Shown here piece after piece: positions 8,882 through 17,256 of a DNA stretch of 64,000 nucleotides. Below the pieces are notes generated by a model. It saw only the letters and a program-made list of their open reading frames with translations, ran no database searches and was not told where the DNA came from. The stretch is taken from positions 1-64,000 of the forward strand of contig JAGXGW010000064.1 of the NCBI GenBank assembly GCA_024636555.1, read 5' to 3'. The position numbers and the translations under genes were made by a program. How positions within the stretch are numbered: position 1 is the first letter of the stretch; each line of letters begins with the position of its first letter. Source of the stretch: Paracoccaceae bacterium. Its GTDB lineage: Bacteria; Pseudomonadota; Alphaproteobacteria; Rhodobacterales; Rhodobacteraceae.

Positions 8882-10147
8882 ATGCTGCAATTTCTATCCA
8901 GTGCATGGGCGCTGCTGCTGGGGCTTTTGCTTTTGATGATCGGCAACGGCCTGCAAGGTACGCTGCTGGGGGTGCGCGGCGAGTTGGAAGGTTTTTCCAC
9001 CTTCGAGATGTCGATGATCATGTCGGCCTATTTCGTGGGTTTTCTGGGCGGCTCCAAGCTCGCCCCTGAAATGATCCGACGTGTCGGGCATGTGCGGGTC
9101 TTCGCCGCGCTCGGCTCGCTGATCTCGGCGGTGCTGATCCTCTATCCCAGCCTGCCCAACCCCTATGTCTGGATGGCCTGCCGCGTTGTGATCGGCTTTT
9201 GCTTCTGCGGTGTCTACGTGACGGCGGAAAGCTGGCTCAACAATGCCGCCACCAACGAGACGCGGGGCCAAGCGCTCTCGATGTATATGCTGGTGCAGGT
9301 GGGCGGCATCATGATCGCGCAAGGCTTGCTGCTGGTGGCCGATCCCGGCGGGTTCATCCTGTTCGTGATCCCCTCGGTGCTGGTCTCCATCGCTTTCGCA
9401 CCGATCCTGCTATCTGTCTCACCGACGCCCGCCTTCGAGACCACGAAACCGATGAGCCTTGGCACATTGTTCCGCGTCTCGCCCTTGGGTTGCGCGGGCA
9501 TGTTCTTGTTGGGCGGTGTCTTTGCGGCGCAGTTCGGGATGGCCGCCGTCTACGGCGCACGCACGGGGCTGAGCATTCCGCAAATCTCGTTGTTCGTGAC
9601 AGCCTTCTATTTCGGGGCCACGGTGCTGCAATTCCCGCTGGGCTGGCTGTCGGACCGGATGGACCGGCGGATGCTGATCCTTGCCGCCTCTGCGATGGGC
9701 GGGGCGGGTGCCTTGTTGGGCATGGCGGCGGGTACGTCCTTTCCGGTGTTGCTGGTCGCGGCCTTTCTGGTGGGGGGCACCAGCAATCCGCTTTATTCCC
9801 TGCTGATCGCCTATACCAACGACTTTCTTGAGCGCGACGATATGGCTTCGGCCTCCGGCGGGATGCTGTTCATCAACGGGTTGGGGGCCATTGCAGGCCC
9901 GCTGATCACCGGTTGGATGATGGGGCTGTTCGGCTCGCCTGGCTATTTCCTGCTGATCGCCATCCTGATGATCGCGCTGGCGCTTTATGCGGCCTACCGG
10001 ATGACCCAGCGCCCCGCGCCGGCAGTGTCCGAAACAGCGGCCTACACGCTCGTGTCGCCCACAGCGACCGTTGTCGCGCTGGATGTTGCGCGGGAACATG
10101 CCAACAGCGCCGCCGATGCCGAGCAGGAAAGCCATAAATCCGCCTGA
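8882..10147 (+). CDS. MFS transporter, YcaD-like
   Basis: The start at 8882 has a consensus ribosome site AAGGAGG five bases upstream, giving 421 residues; an earlier in-frame ATG at 8798 lacks family similarity. The hydrophobic pattern fits twelve membrane helices. The MFS loop between helices 2 and 3 is replaced by FLGGSKLAPEMIRRVGHVRVF, and the second-half signature reads GWLSDRMDRRMLI. The opening LLLGLLLLMIGNGLQGTLLGVRGE resembles E. coli YcaD and related putative exporters. Substrate unknown. The C-terminal tail (about 30 residues) is a soluble extension. It stands alone between queA and the DUF924 gene. Confidence 0.88.
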   Translation: MLQFLSSAWALLLGLLLLMIGNGLQGTLLGVRGELEGFSTFEMSMIMSAYFVGFLGGSKLAPEMIRRVGHVRVFAALGSLISAVLILYPSLPNPYVWMACRVVIGFCFCGVYVTAESWLNNAATNETRGQALSMYMLVQVGGIMIAQGLLLVADPGGFILFVIPSVLVSIAFAPILLSVSPTPAFETTKPMSLGTLFRVSPLGCAGMFLLGGVFAAQFGMAAVYGARTGLSIPQISLFVTAFYFGATVLQFPLGWLSDRMDRRMLILAASAMGGAGALLGMAAGTSFPVLLVAAFLVGGTSNPLYSLLIAYTNDFLERDDMASASGGMLFINGLGAIAGPLITGWMMGLFGSPGYFLLIAILMIALALYAAYRMTQRPAPAVSETAAYTLVSPTATVVALDVAREHANSAADAEQESHKSA

Positions 10148-10264
10148 TAGCGGTATCGTCAAGTCATGTGACGAAGTTGTTGTAATTATTGATTTGTTAC
10201 TCCGGAACCGGTCTGGCTAGGCTAGCGTTGGCAGAGGGCGAGCATGAAGGCGAGGAGATTGGTC

Positions 10265-10840
10265 ATGGTGACTGCGGACGAGGTATTGTCGTTCTGGCTG
10301 GACGAGGTCAGTCCACAAGACTGGTATGCGGTAGACGATGCGCTGGACCAGCGGATCAGGGACAGGTTCCTGACGACATGGCAAGAGGCCACCGAGGGCG
10401 CGCTTGGCCTTTGGCTGACCTATCCCGCCGGGGCGCTGGCCTATATCATCCTGACCGACCAGTTCCCGCGCAACATGTTCCGTGGCAGCGCCAAGGCTTT
10501 CGCCACAGATGAAAGCGCACTGGCGGCGGCCAAGGTCTCGATCGACCGGAAATGGGATCTCAGGATCAACGAGCCTGAGCGGCAGTTCTTCTACCTGCCC
10601 CTGATGCATTCCGAGAACCTGTGCGATCAGGAGCGTTGCGTCCGGCTGGTGCATGAGCGGATGCCGGAAACCGGCGCGCCCAACCTGTTGCACGCCAAGG
10701 CGCACCGCGAGGTGATCCGCCTGTTCGGCCGCTTCCCCTATCGCAACGATGCCCTGTCGCGCCCTTCCACCGCGCCGGAACGCGATTACGTGGCCGATGG
10801 CGGCTACGGCGAGACCGTACGCCAGTTGCAGGTGAGTTGA
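10265..10840 (+). CDS. DUF924 family protein
   Basis: The ORF of 191 residues from the ATG at 10265 (GAGGAG six bases upstream) is a full-length DUF924/COG3803 protein. Recognisable blocks are VLSFWLDE, LAYIILTDQFPRNMFRG, FFYLPLMHSE and HREVIRLFGRFPYRN. The family is widespread in proteobacteria, predicted all-helical with tetratricopeptide-like folding, and without assigned function. An upstream ATG at 10244 would add seven residues and also has a purine-rich leader, so the start is not certain. Confidence 0.9.
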   Translation: MVTADEVLSFWLDEVSPQDWYAVDDALDQRIRDRFLTTWQEATEGALGLWLTYPAGALAYIILTDQFPRNMFRGSAKAFATDESALAAAKVSIDRKWDLRINEPERQFFYLPLMHSENLCDQERCVRLVHERMPETGAPNLLHAKAHREVIRLFGRFPYRNDALSRPSTAPERDYVADGGYGETVRQLQVS

Positions 10841-10908
10841 CGCGTCGATTTGCTGGTTGTTTGCTGGTAGACGGGCAGCGGGGCTGGACCCTGCGATATG
10901 CGTCAAGC

Positions 10909-10936
10909 AGGCCCCTGACAGGCCCCTGACAGGCCC
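10909..10936. repeat. Short tandem repeat (11 bp x 2.5)
   Basis: AGGCCCCTGAC occurs twice in tandem (10909-10919, 10920-10930) followed by a partial third unit AGGCCC, in the gap between the DUF924 gene and lpd. No function is apparent. Confidence 0.75.
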
Positions 10937-10970
10937 AAGACGCCCTCGCGATATGTCGCGTTGATGCGCG

Positions 10971-11004
10971 TTCCAAATTAGTTTAACGTCAAACTAATTT
11001 GGAA
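10971..11004. promoter_or_regulatory. Perfect 14-bp inverted repeat at the lpd start
   Basis: TTCCAAATTAGTTT and its exact reverse complement AAACTAATTTGGAA flank a six-base spacer AACGTC, ending 12 bases before the lpd ATG. It is much richer in A and T than the surroundings. As DNA it would suit a dimeric repressor; as RNA it would form a 14-bp hairpin right before the ribosome site GGAGGGG. Confidence 0.7.
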
Positions 11005-11016
11005 TCGGAGGGGCGC

Positions 11017-12411
11017 ATGTCTGCGAAATCATTTGATCTGATCGTGATCGGGGCAGGGCCCGGCGGCTATGTCGCCGCGATCCGGGCTGCACAACTGGGC
11101 AAGAAGGTTGTGATTATCGAACGTGAAAGCCTGGGCGGTATCTGCCTGAACTGGGGCTGCATCCCGACCAAGGCGATGTTGCGCTCGTCCGAAGTGTTCC
11201 ACCTGATGCACCGCGCCAAGGAATTCGGGCTGGCCGCCGAGAATATCACCTATGATCTGGATGCCGTCGTCAAACGCTCGCGCGGGGTGGCCAAACAGCT
11301 TTCCTCCGGCATCGGCCATCTGATGAAGAAGAACAAAATCGCAGTCGTGATGGGCGAGGCGACGATTCAGGCCCCCGGTCAGGTCACCGTGAAAACCGAC
11401 AAAGGCACCGAGGACCTGACCGCGCCCGATATCGTGCTGGCCACGGGCGCGCGGGCGCGCGAATTGCCGGGGCTCGAGGCGGATGGCGCGCGGGTCTGGT
11501 CCTACCGTCACGCGCTGGTGCCGCCGCATATGCCGAAAAAGCTGCTGGTCATCGGATCGGGCGCCATCGGCATCGAATTCGCCAGTTTCTACAACACATT
11601 GGGAGCCGAGACGACCGTGGTCGAGGTGATGGACCGCATCCTCCCGGTGGAGGATGAGGAAATCGCGACCTTCGCGCGCAAATCCTTCCAGAAGCAGGGC
11701 ATGACCATCATGGAGAAATCCGTGGTCAAGCAGTTGGACCGCAGTAATGACAGCGTGACCGCCCATATCGAGACGGGTGGCAAGATCCAGAAACTGACCT
11801 TCGACACGGTGATCTCCGCAGTCGGCATTGTCGGCAATACCGAAGGGTTGGGGCTTGAGAAACTGGGCGTCACCATTGACCGCACCCATGTTGTGACGGA
11901 TGAATATTGCCGCACCGGCGTGAAGGGACTTTACGCCATCGGCGATATCGCGGGCGCGCCATGGCTCGCGCACAAGGCCAGCCACGAAGGCGTGATGGTG
12001 GCCGAACTCATCGCGGGCCAGCATCCGCATCCGGTGAAGCCGGAAAGCATCGCAGGCTGCACCTATTGCCAGCCGCAGATCGCCAGCGTCGGGTTCACCG
12101 AGGCCAAGGCGAAGGCGGCGGGCTATGACATCAAGGTGGGCCGCTTCCCCTTCATCGGCAACGGCAAGGCCATTGCCTTGGGTGAGGCGGAAGGCATCGT
12201 CAAAACCATTTTCGACGCCAAGACAGGCGAGCTTCTGGGCGCGCATATGGTGGGTGCGGAAGTGACGGAACTGATACAGGGCTATGTCATCGGCCGCACG
12301 CTGGAGACGACCGAGGAAGACCTGATGAACACTGTTTTCCCGCATCCGACCCTGTCCGAGATGATGCATGAATCCGTGCTGGATGCTTATGGGCGCGCGC
12401 TGCATTTCTGA
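11017..12411 (+). CDS. lpd: Dihydrolipoyl dehydrogenase (E3)
   Basis: This 464-residue flavoprotein has the FAD-binding GAGPGG at 12-17, the redox disulfide in GGICLNWGCIP (C43, C48), a second GSGAIG nucleotide motif, and the C-terminal catalytic HPTLSE (H443, E448). It reoxidises dihydrolipoyl groups of 2-oxo acid dehydrogenase complexes (pyruvate, 2-oxoglutarate, branched chain) or the glycine cleavage system, passing electrons to NAD. No E1 or E2 genes are nearby, so which complex it serves is unknown; a valine catabolism block a few kilobases away makes a branched-chain role possible. The start at 11017 follows GGAGGGGC. Confidence 0.96.
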   Translation: MSAKSFDLIVIGAGPGGYVAAIRAAQLGKKVVIIERESLGGICLNWGCIPTKAMLRSSEVFHLMHRAKEFGLAAENITYDLDAVVKRSRGVAKQLSSGIGHLMKKNKIAVVMGEATIQAPGQVTVKTDKGTEDLTAPDIVLATGARARELPGLEADGARVWSYRHALVPPHMPKKLLVIGSGAIGIEFASFYNTLGAETTVVEVMDRILPVEDEEIATFARKSFQKQGMTIMEKSVVKQLDRSNDSVTAHIETGGKIQKLTFDTVISAVGIVGNTEGLGLEKLGVTIDRTHVVTDEYCRTGVKGLYAIGDIAGAPWLAHKASHEGVMVAELIAGQHPHPVKPESIAGCTYCQPQIASVGFTEAKAKAAGYDIKVGRFPFIGNGKAIALGEAEGIVKTIFDAKTGELLGAHMVGAEVTELIQGYVIGRTLETTEEDLMNTVFPHPTLSEMMHESVLDAYGRALHF

Positions 12412-12467
12412 TGCCAGCCAAAGCGGCTCTTCGGCACCGCGCAATTCTTCTGCGGCTGATGCCGGGT

Positions 12468-12824
12468 TCAGCGGGTGACCGCGCCTCTAGCCTCGATCCA
12501 GTGGCGCAGACCGCCGAGGTTGTGGGTCTCGGGATAGCCCAGTTTCTTCAGCACATTCGCCGCCATGCCCGAGCGGGCCCCCGAAGCGCAATAGATGGCG
12601 ACCGGCTTGCCGCCCGATAGGCGCGGATCGAAGTCGGGATGGCGCGGATCGGCCACCATCGGCAAGCGGCTGAGCGGTATATGCAACGCCCCCTTCGCCT
12701 GCCCAGACTGGGCCAGTTCGTCATGATCGCGCACATCGATCAGGATCACCTCTCCCGTGCCCACGCGTGCAATGGCCTCAGACATGGACAGGGCGGGGAA
12801 ATTCGAACGTTTGAAGCCGAACAT
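12468..12824 (-). CDS. Single-domain rhodanese
   Basis: This 118-residue protein is one rhodanese domain. The active-site cysteine is C79 in the loop CASGARSG, preceded by the characteristic VILIDVRDHDE and GALHIPLSRLP. Such proteins carry persulfide sulfur on the cysteine and take part in sulfide or persulfide handling and sulfur transfer. It is convergent with lpd and its upstream region, shared with uvrA, contains an ATTC-N8-GAAT site resembling the operator of the persulfide sensor SqrR, which would fit a role in sulfide response. Confidence 0.93.
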   Translation of the reverse strand: MFGFKRSNFPALSMSEAIARVGTGEVILIDVRDHDELAQSGQAKGALHIPLSRLPMVADPRHPDFDPRLSGGKPVAIYCASGARSGMAANVLKKLGYPETHNLGGLRHWIEARGAVTR

Positions 12825-12903
12825 GATGTGAACCTTTGTAAACGGCGGGCAGACCGCTGTCGTAACGAAGTTTTGTGCCGAGCACCATCTGCCACATATA
12901 TAA

Positions 12904-12919
12904 ATTCATAAAACGGAAT
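12904..12919. promoter_or_regulatory. Candidate BigR/SqrR-type operator before the rhodanese
   Basis: ATTC-ATAAAACG-GAAT sits 80 bases upstream of the rhodanese ATG in an AT-rich island. It is exactly the ATTC-N8-GAAT arrangement I recall for the Rhodobacter persulfide-responsive repressor SqrR. Confidence 0.5.
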
Positions 12920-13015
12920 ATGAAAGGGAAATCTACGCCCGCCAAAGCTTTGTGCCGCAAAAGCGGGCAGGGCGCGGGTGGGTCAAACGGCTTGAACCCG
13001 CCTCTTATTTCTGAT

Positions 13016-13030
13016 GTTCTCGACTTGTTC
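13016..13030. promoter_or_regulatory. SOS box (LexA operator) of uvrA
   Basis: GTTC-TCGACTT-GTTC is the direct-repeat LexA operator of alphaproteobacteria (GTTC-N7-GTTC), 64 bases upstream of the uvrA ATG. It indicates DNA-damage induction of uvrA. Confidence 0.85.
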
Positions 13031-13093
13031 TTAACTTGGCATTGGAGACTCGGTCACGCTCCACTATCTATAGCTGGCTGAACGGGGGCATTG

Positions 13094-16006
13094 ATGGCTG
13101 ATCTCAAGAAAATCGAAGTGCGCGGCGCGCGCGAACACAACCTCAAGAACATCGACGTGGATATTCCACGCGACCAGCTTGTCGTAATCACGGGCCTTTC
13201 AGGCTCGGGCAAGTCCAGCCTTGCGTTTGACACGATCTATGCCGAGGGGCAGCGGCGTTACGTCGAGAGCTTGAGCGCCTATGCGCGCCAGTTCCTTGAT
13301 ATGATGCAGAAACCCGATGTGGATCATATCAGCGGCCTGTCGCCTGCGATCTCCATCGAGCAGAAGACGACCAGCAAGAACCCGCGCTCCACCGTCGGAA
13401 CGGTGACGGAGATCTACGATTACATGCGTCTGCTGTTCGCGCGTGTCGGCACGCCTTACAGCCCCGCCACGGGCCAGCCCATCGAAGCGCAGCAGGTGCA
13501 GGATATGGTCGACCGGGTCATGGCATTGCCCGAAGACACGCGCGCCTATCTGCTGGCCCCGATCATCCGTGACCGCAAGGGCGAGTATCGCAAGGAATTT
13601 CTGGAACTGCGCAAGCAGGGTTTCCAGCGCGTCAAGGTCGATGGCCAGTTCTATGAACTCGACGAGCCGCCGACGCTGGACAAGAAATTCCGCCATGACA
13701 TCGACGTTGTGGTGGACCGTCTGGTGGTGCGCGAAGGTCTGGAGACGCGGCTCGCCGACAGTTTCCGAACCGCGCTTGATCTGGCAGACGGCATCGCAGT
13801 GCTGGAACTCGTGCCTTCCGCAGATGCGCCAGAGCCCGCCGAAGGCGAAGCTCCAGCCCCCGAACGCCTCACCTTCTCGGAGAAATTCGCCTGTCCCGTC
13901 AGCGGATTCACCATCCCCGAGATTGAGCCGCGCCTGTTTTCGTTCAACGCGCCATTCGGTGCCTGCCCCGTCTGCGACGGTCTGGGCGTCGAGCTGTTCT
14001 TTGACGAACGCCTCGTCGTGCCGGACCAGAACCTGAAGATCAGCGACGGCGCGCTGGCCCCATGGCGCAAGGGTAAAAGCCCCTATTTCACCCAGACGAT
14101 CGAGGCGATTGCCAAGCATTACGAATTCGACAAGAACGCCCGCTGGAAAGACCTGCCCGAACATGTGCAGCAGGTCTTCCTCTACGGCTCTGCCGGAGAG
14201 GAGATCGCCTTTCGCTACGATGAAGGCGGCCGCGTTTATCAGGTTTCCCGCGTATTCGAGGGGGTGATCCCCAATATGGAGCGCCGCTACCGCGAGACGG
14301 ACAGCGCGTGGATCAGGGAAGAATTCGAGCGTTACCAGAACAACCGCGCTTGCGGCGCCTGTGGCGGGTACCGCCTGCGGCCTGAGGCGCTGGCGGTGCG
14401 GATCGGCCCTGCCAAGGGTGGGCCGGATGAATTGCTGCATGTCGGCAAAGTGGTGCAAATGTCGATCCGCGAAGCGTTCGACTGGTGCCAGCAAGTGCCG
14501 CAGCACCTGACCAACCAGAAGAACGAGATCGCGCGCGCCATCCTCAAGGAAATTCGCGAGCGTCTGGGTTTTCTCAACAATGTCGGCCTCGAATATTTGA
14601 CGCTCAGCCGCAATGCAGGCACGCTGTCGGGCGGGGAAAGCCAGCGGATCAGGCTCGCCAGCCAGATCGGCAGCGGCTTGACTGGCGTTCTTTACGTGCT
14701 GGACGAACCCAGCATCGGCTTGCACCAGCGCGACAATGACCGCCTGCTCGGGACGCTCAGGAACCTGCGGGATCAGGGCAATACCGTGATCGTGGTGGAA
14801 CATGACGAAGAAGCGATCCGGATGGCGGATTACGTCTTCGACATCGGGCCGGGGGCCGGGATCCACGGGGGCCGCGTCGTCTCGCACGGCACGCCGGATC
14901 ACATCATCGCCGATCCGGCCAGCCTGACCGGGCAATACCTGTCGGGTGCGCGCGAGATCGCCGTGCCTGCCACGCGGCGCAAGGGCAACAAGAAGAAGAT
15001 CACCGTGGTCAAGGCCAGCGGCAACAACTTGCACGATCTGACGGTGGATTTTCCGCTGGGCAAATTCGTCTGCGTCACAGGCGTGTCGGGCGGCGGCAAG
15101 TCAACGCTGACCATCGAGACCCTGTTCAAGACCGCCTCGATGCAGTTGAACGGCGCGCGCCAGACGCCCGCGCCCTGCGAGACGATCAAGGGGCTGGAGC
15201 ATCTCGATAAGGTGATCGATATCGACCAGCGCCCCATCGGGCGCACGCCGCGCTCGAACCCCGCCACCTATACCGGTGCCTTCACCCCGATCCGCGACTG
15301 GTTCGCGGGCCTGCCCGAATCCAAGGCGCGCGGCTACAAGCCCGGTCGCTTCAGCTTTAACGTCAAGGGCGGGCGCTGCGAGGCCTGTCAGGGTGACGGC
15401 GTCATCAAGATCGAAATGCATTTCCTGCCCGATGTCTATGTGACCTGCGAGACCTGCAAGGGCGCGCGCTACAACCGCGAGACGCTGGAGGTGAAGTTCA
15501 AGGGCAAGAGCATTGCTGATGTGCTTGATATGACTGTGGAAGATGCGCAGACCTTCTTTCAGGCGGTGCCGAGCATCCGCGAGAAGATGGACGCGCTGAT
15601 GCGGGTGGGCCTTGGCTACATCAAGGTGGGCCAGCAGGCCACGACCCTGTCAGGCGGCGAGGCGCAGCGCGTGAAACTGTCCAAGGAACTGGCGCGCCGC
15701 GCTACGGGCCGGACGCTCTATATCCTCGACGAGCCGACCACGGGCCTGCATTTCGAGGATGTCCGCAAGCTGCTCGAAGTGCTGCACGAACTGGTCGATC
15801 AGGGTAATTCGGTGGTGGTGATCGAGCACAATCTCGATGTGGTCAAAACCGCCGACTGGATCATCGATATCGGCCCCGAGGGGGGCGACGGCGGTGGCGA
15901 GTTGGTGGCCGTGGGCACGCCCGAACAGGTGGCCGAAGAGGTGCGCAGCCATACGGGCCATTACCTCAAGCCGATGCTTCGGGGCCGCAAGGTCGCGGCG
16001 GAATAG
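13094..16006 (+). CDS. uvrA: Excinuclease ABC subunit A
   Basis: This 970-residue ATPase finds bulky DNA lesions with UvrB and starts nucleotide excision repair. Two ABC modules are visible: Walker [10 protein letters not shown] near residue 33 and GVSGGGKST in the second half, with signatures LSGGESQR and LSGGEAQR. Zinc-finger pairs occur as CPV..CPVC, CGACGG and [14 protein letters not shown]. The ATG at 13094 follows GGGGGCATTG; a TTG one codon earlier is also in frame. The upstream SOS box places it under LexA, whose gene lies near 52 kb in this window. Confidence 0.98.
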   Translation: MADLKKIEVRGAREHNLKNIDVDIPRDQLVVITGLSGSGKSSLAFDTIYAEGQRRYVESLSAYARQFLDMMQKPDVDHISGLSPAISIEQKTTSKNPRSTVGTVTEIYDYMRLLFARVGTPYSPATGQPIEAQQVQDMVDRVMALPEDTRAYLLAPIIRDRKGEYRKEFLELRKQGFQRVKVDGQFYELDEPPTLDKKFRHDIDVVVDRLVVREGLETRLADSFRTALDLADGIAVLELVPSADAPEPAEGEAPAPERLTFSEKFACPVSGFTIPEIEPRLFSFNAPFGACPVCDGLGVELFFDERLVVPDQNLKISDGALAPWRKGKSPYFTQTIEAIAKHYEFDKNARWKDLPEHVQQVFLYGSAGEEIAFRYDEGGRVYQVSRVFEGVIPNMERRYRETDSAWIREEFERYQNNRACGACGGYRLRPEALAVRIGPAKGGPDELLHVGKVVQMSIREAFDWCQQVPQHLTNQKNEIARAILKEIRERLGFLNNVGLEYLTLSRNAGTLSGGESQRIRLASQIGSGLTGVLYVLDEPSIGLHQRDNDRLLGTLRNLRDQGNTVIVVEHDEEAIRMADYVFDIGPGAGIHGGRVVSHGTPDHIIADPASLTGQYLSGAREIAVPATRRKGNKKKITVVKASGNNLHDLTVDFPLGKFVCVTGVSGGGKSTLTIETLFKTASMQLNGARQTPAPCETIKGLEHLDKVIDIDQRPIGRTPRSNPATYTGAFTPIRDWFAGLPESKARGYKPGRFSFNVKGGRCEACQGDGVIKIEMHFLPDVYVTCETCKGARYNRETLEVKFKGKSIADVLDMTVEDAQTFFQAVPSIREKMDALMRVGLGYIKVGQQATTLSGGEAQRVKLSKELARRATGRTLYILDEPTTGLHFEDVRKLLEVLHELVDQGNSVVVIEHNLDVVKTADWIIDIGPEGGDGGGELVAVGTPEQVAEEVRSHTGHYLKPMLRGRKVAAE

Positions 16007-16017
16007 CTGCGTAGCAA

Positions 16018-16043
16018 GCACCCCGCGCGATGCGGCGGGGTGC
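16018..16043 (+). terminator. Stem-loop after uvrA
   Basis: GCACCCCGC and GCGGGGTGC form a perfect 9-bp stem with an 8-base loop, 11 bases after the uvrA stop. No strong T-run follows, so termination may be partial. Confidence 0.55.
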
Positions 16044-16067
16044 TGTCAGGCTTTATGTGTTGTCGCG

Positions 16068-16271
16068 TTACTTGCTGACGGGGCAGGTGTTCACGCCGAT
16101 CAGCTTGTAGGCGAAACAGGTCTGAAACACGCCTGTCAGCAGGATCGGCAGGCCCAGCAGGTAAAGCCAGCGATAAGCCCCTTCGTCATTCAGGAAAAAA
16201 CCCAGCAGCAGGGCAAGGCCCAGCACGATGCGCGCGATACGGTCGATGCCGCCGACATTCTTGGTCGTGAT
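16068..16271 (-). CDS. YgaP-like small membrane protein (DUF2892), no canonical start codon
   Basis: The conserved DUF2892 protein opens with TTKNVGGIDRIARIVLG and has two membrane helices (about residues 12-30 and 35-55 of the 67) separated by a short loop, then NTCPVSK. E. coli YgaP carries the same module fused to a rhodanese. No ATG, GTG or TTG lies near the conserved N-terminus; the first candidate is ATC at 16271, preceded by AGGGG, or ACG one codon on. Longer readings would run through the AT-rich palindrome at 16284-16315, which looks like an operator, so I place the start after it. Either a rare start codon is used or the sequence has a base error here. Confidence 0.75.
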   Translation of the reverse strand: MTTKNVGGIDRIARIVLGLALLLGFFLNDEGAYRWLYLLGLPILLTGVFQTCFAYKLIGVNTCPVSK

Positions 16272-16283
16272 TTCTAGCCCCTG

Positions 16284-16315
16284 TGATTTATATTCCGATA
16301 ATGAAATATAAATCA
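16284..16315. promoter_or_regulatory. Candidate BigR/SqrR-type operator before the YgaP-like gene
   Basis: TGATTTATATT and its exact reverse complement AATATAAATCA flank a ten-base centre. Inside lies ATTC-N8-AAAT, one base from the ATTC-N8-GAAT seen before the rhodanese. Persulfide-sensing ArsR repressors (BigR, YgaV, SqrR) control genes for DUF2892 proteins in other bacteria. Confidence 0.55.
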
Positions 16316-16338
16316 GAAGCCCGCCTCTGACCAGATGC

Positions 16339-16357
16339 CGCGGGGGCAGGCCCCGCG
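16339..16357 (-). terminator. Stem-loop after mmsB
   Basis: CGCGGGG and CCCCGCG with a five-base loop, 15 bases past the mmsB stop. A strong GC hairpin without a T-run. Confidence 0.5.
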
Positions 16358-16371
16358 ACACATTCGCAGGA

Positions 16372-17244
16372 TCAGCCGCGCCCGCGCTTCTCGAACCGTG
16401 GCAGCATGGCGCTGAAATCCATGCCTTTGCCGTCCTCGCCCTCGACGAATTGCGCGTAAAGCTCAGCCGCCACCTTGCCCATCGGCGTGTCGGCATCCGC
16501 GCTTTCGGCGGCCTGCTGCGACAGACGCAGATCCTTGAGCATCAATTCCGCCGCAAATCCGGGTTTGTAGCCGTTATCCGCAGGGCTTTGCGGGCCGACG
16601 CCGGGCGCGGGGCAATAGGCATTCATCGTCCAGCTATAGCCCGAGGAGGTGGAGACCACGTCGAACATCTTCTGGCGGTCCAGCCCCAGTTTGTCGGCCA
16701 GCGCGAAAGCCTCGCAAGTGGCGATCATGGTGACGCCGAGGATCATGTTGTTGCAGATTTTCGCCGCCTGTCCGGCCCCTGCAGCACCGCAATGCACGGC
16801 CTTCTGGCCCATGATGTCGAACAGCGGCTCTGCCTTGGCAAAAGCCGCATCCGAGCCGCCCGCCATGAAGGTCAGCGTGCCAGCCGTCGCTCCGCCGGTG
16901 CCGCCCGACACGGGCGCATCGACCGCCAGCAGTCCTGCCGCTTCGGCCTCATCCGCCACGGCGCGGGCGCTGTCGACATCCACGGTCGAACAATCCACCA
17001 GCGCCGCACCCGCGCTCATTGCGGGGATCACCTCGGACGCCACCGCCCGCAGGATCGCGCCATTGGGCAGCATGGTGATGACCACATCGGCCCCCGTCAC
17101 GGCCTCGACGGCCGAGGTGGCGGGCGTCACACCGTCCACACTTACGCCAGCCGTGTCGAACCCCGTCACATCATGTCCCGCCTTGGCCAGATTGGCCGCC
17201 ATCGGCGCGCCCATATTGCCCAGTCCGATAAATCCGATCTTCAT
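16372..17244 (-). CDS. mmsB: 3-hydroxyisobutyrate dehydrogenase
   Basis: The 290-residue protein has the NAD-binding GLGNMG at 7-12, the substrate motif DAPVSGGTGGATAGTL, and the catalytic lysine region GAAGAGQAAKICNNM, all typical of 3-hydroxyisobutyrate dehydrogenase. It oxidises 3-hydroxyisobutyrate to methylmalonate semialdehyde in valine breakdown. It is the last gene of the minus-strand block acyl-CoA dehydrogenase, hydrolase, mmsB, with mmsA upstream completing the pathway. AAAGGA precedes the ATG, and only 12 bases separate it from the hydrolase stop. Confidence 0.95.
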   Translation of the reverse strand: MKIGFIGLGNMGAPMAANLAKAGHDVTGFDTAGVSVDGVTPATSAVEAVTGADVVITMLPNGAILRAVASEVIPAMSAGAALVDCSTVDVDSARAVADEAEAAGLLAVDAPVSGGTGGATAGTLTFMAGGSDAAFAKAEPLFDIMGQKAVHCGAAGAGQAAKICNNMILGVTMIATCEAFALADKLGLDRQKMFDVVSTSSGYSWTMNAYCPAPGVGPQSPADNGYKPGFAAELMLKDLRLSQQAAESADADTPMGKVAAELYAQFVEGEDGKGMDFSAMLPRFEKRGRG

Positions 17245-17256
17245 ATCTTGGTCCTT

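Noticed and set aside
16272-16496. N-terminal extension of the DUF2892 protein
   Set aside because: It would cross the operator-like palindrome and the mmsB 3' region, and has no DUF2892 similarity.
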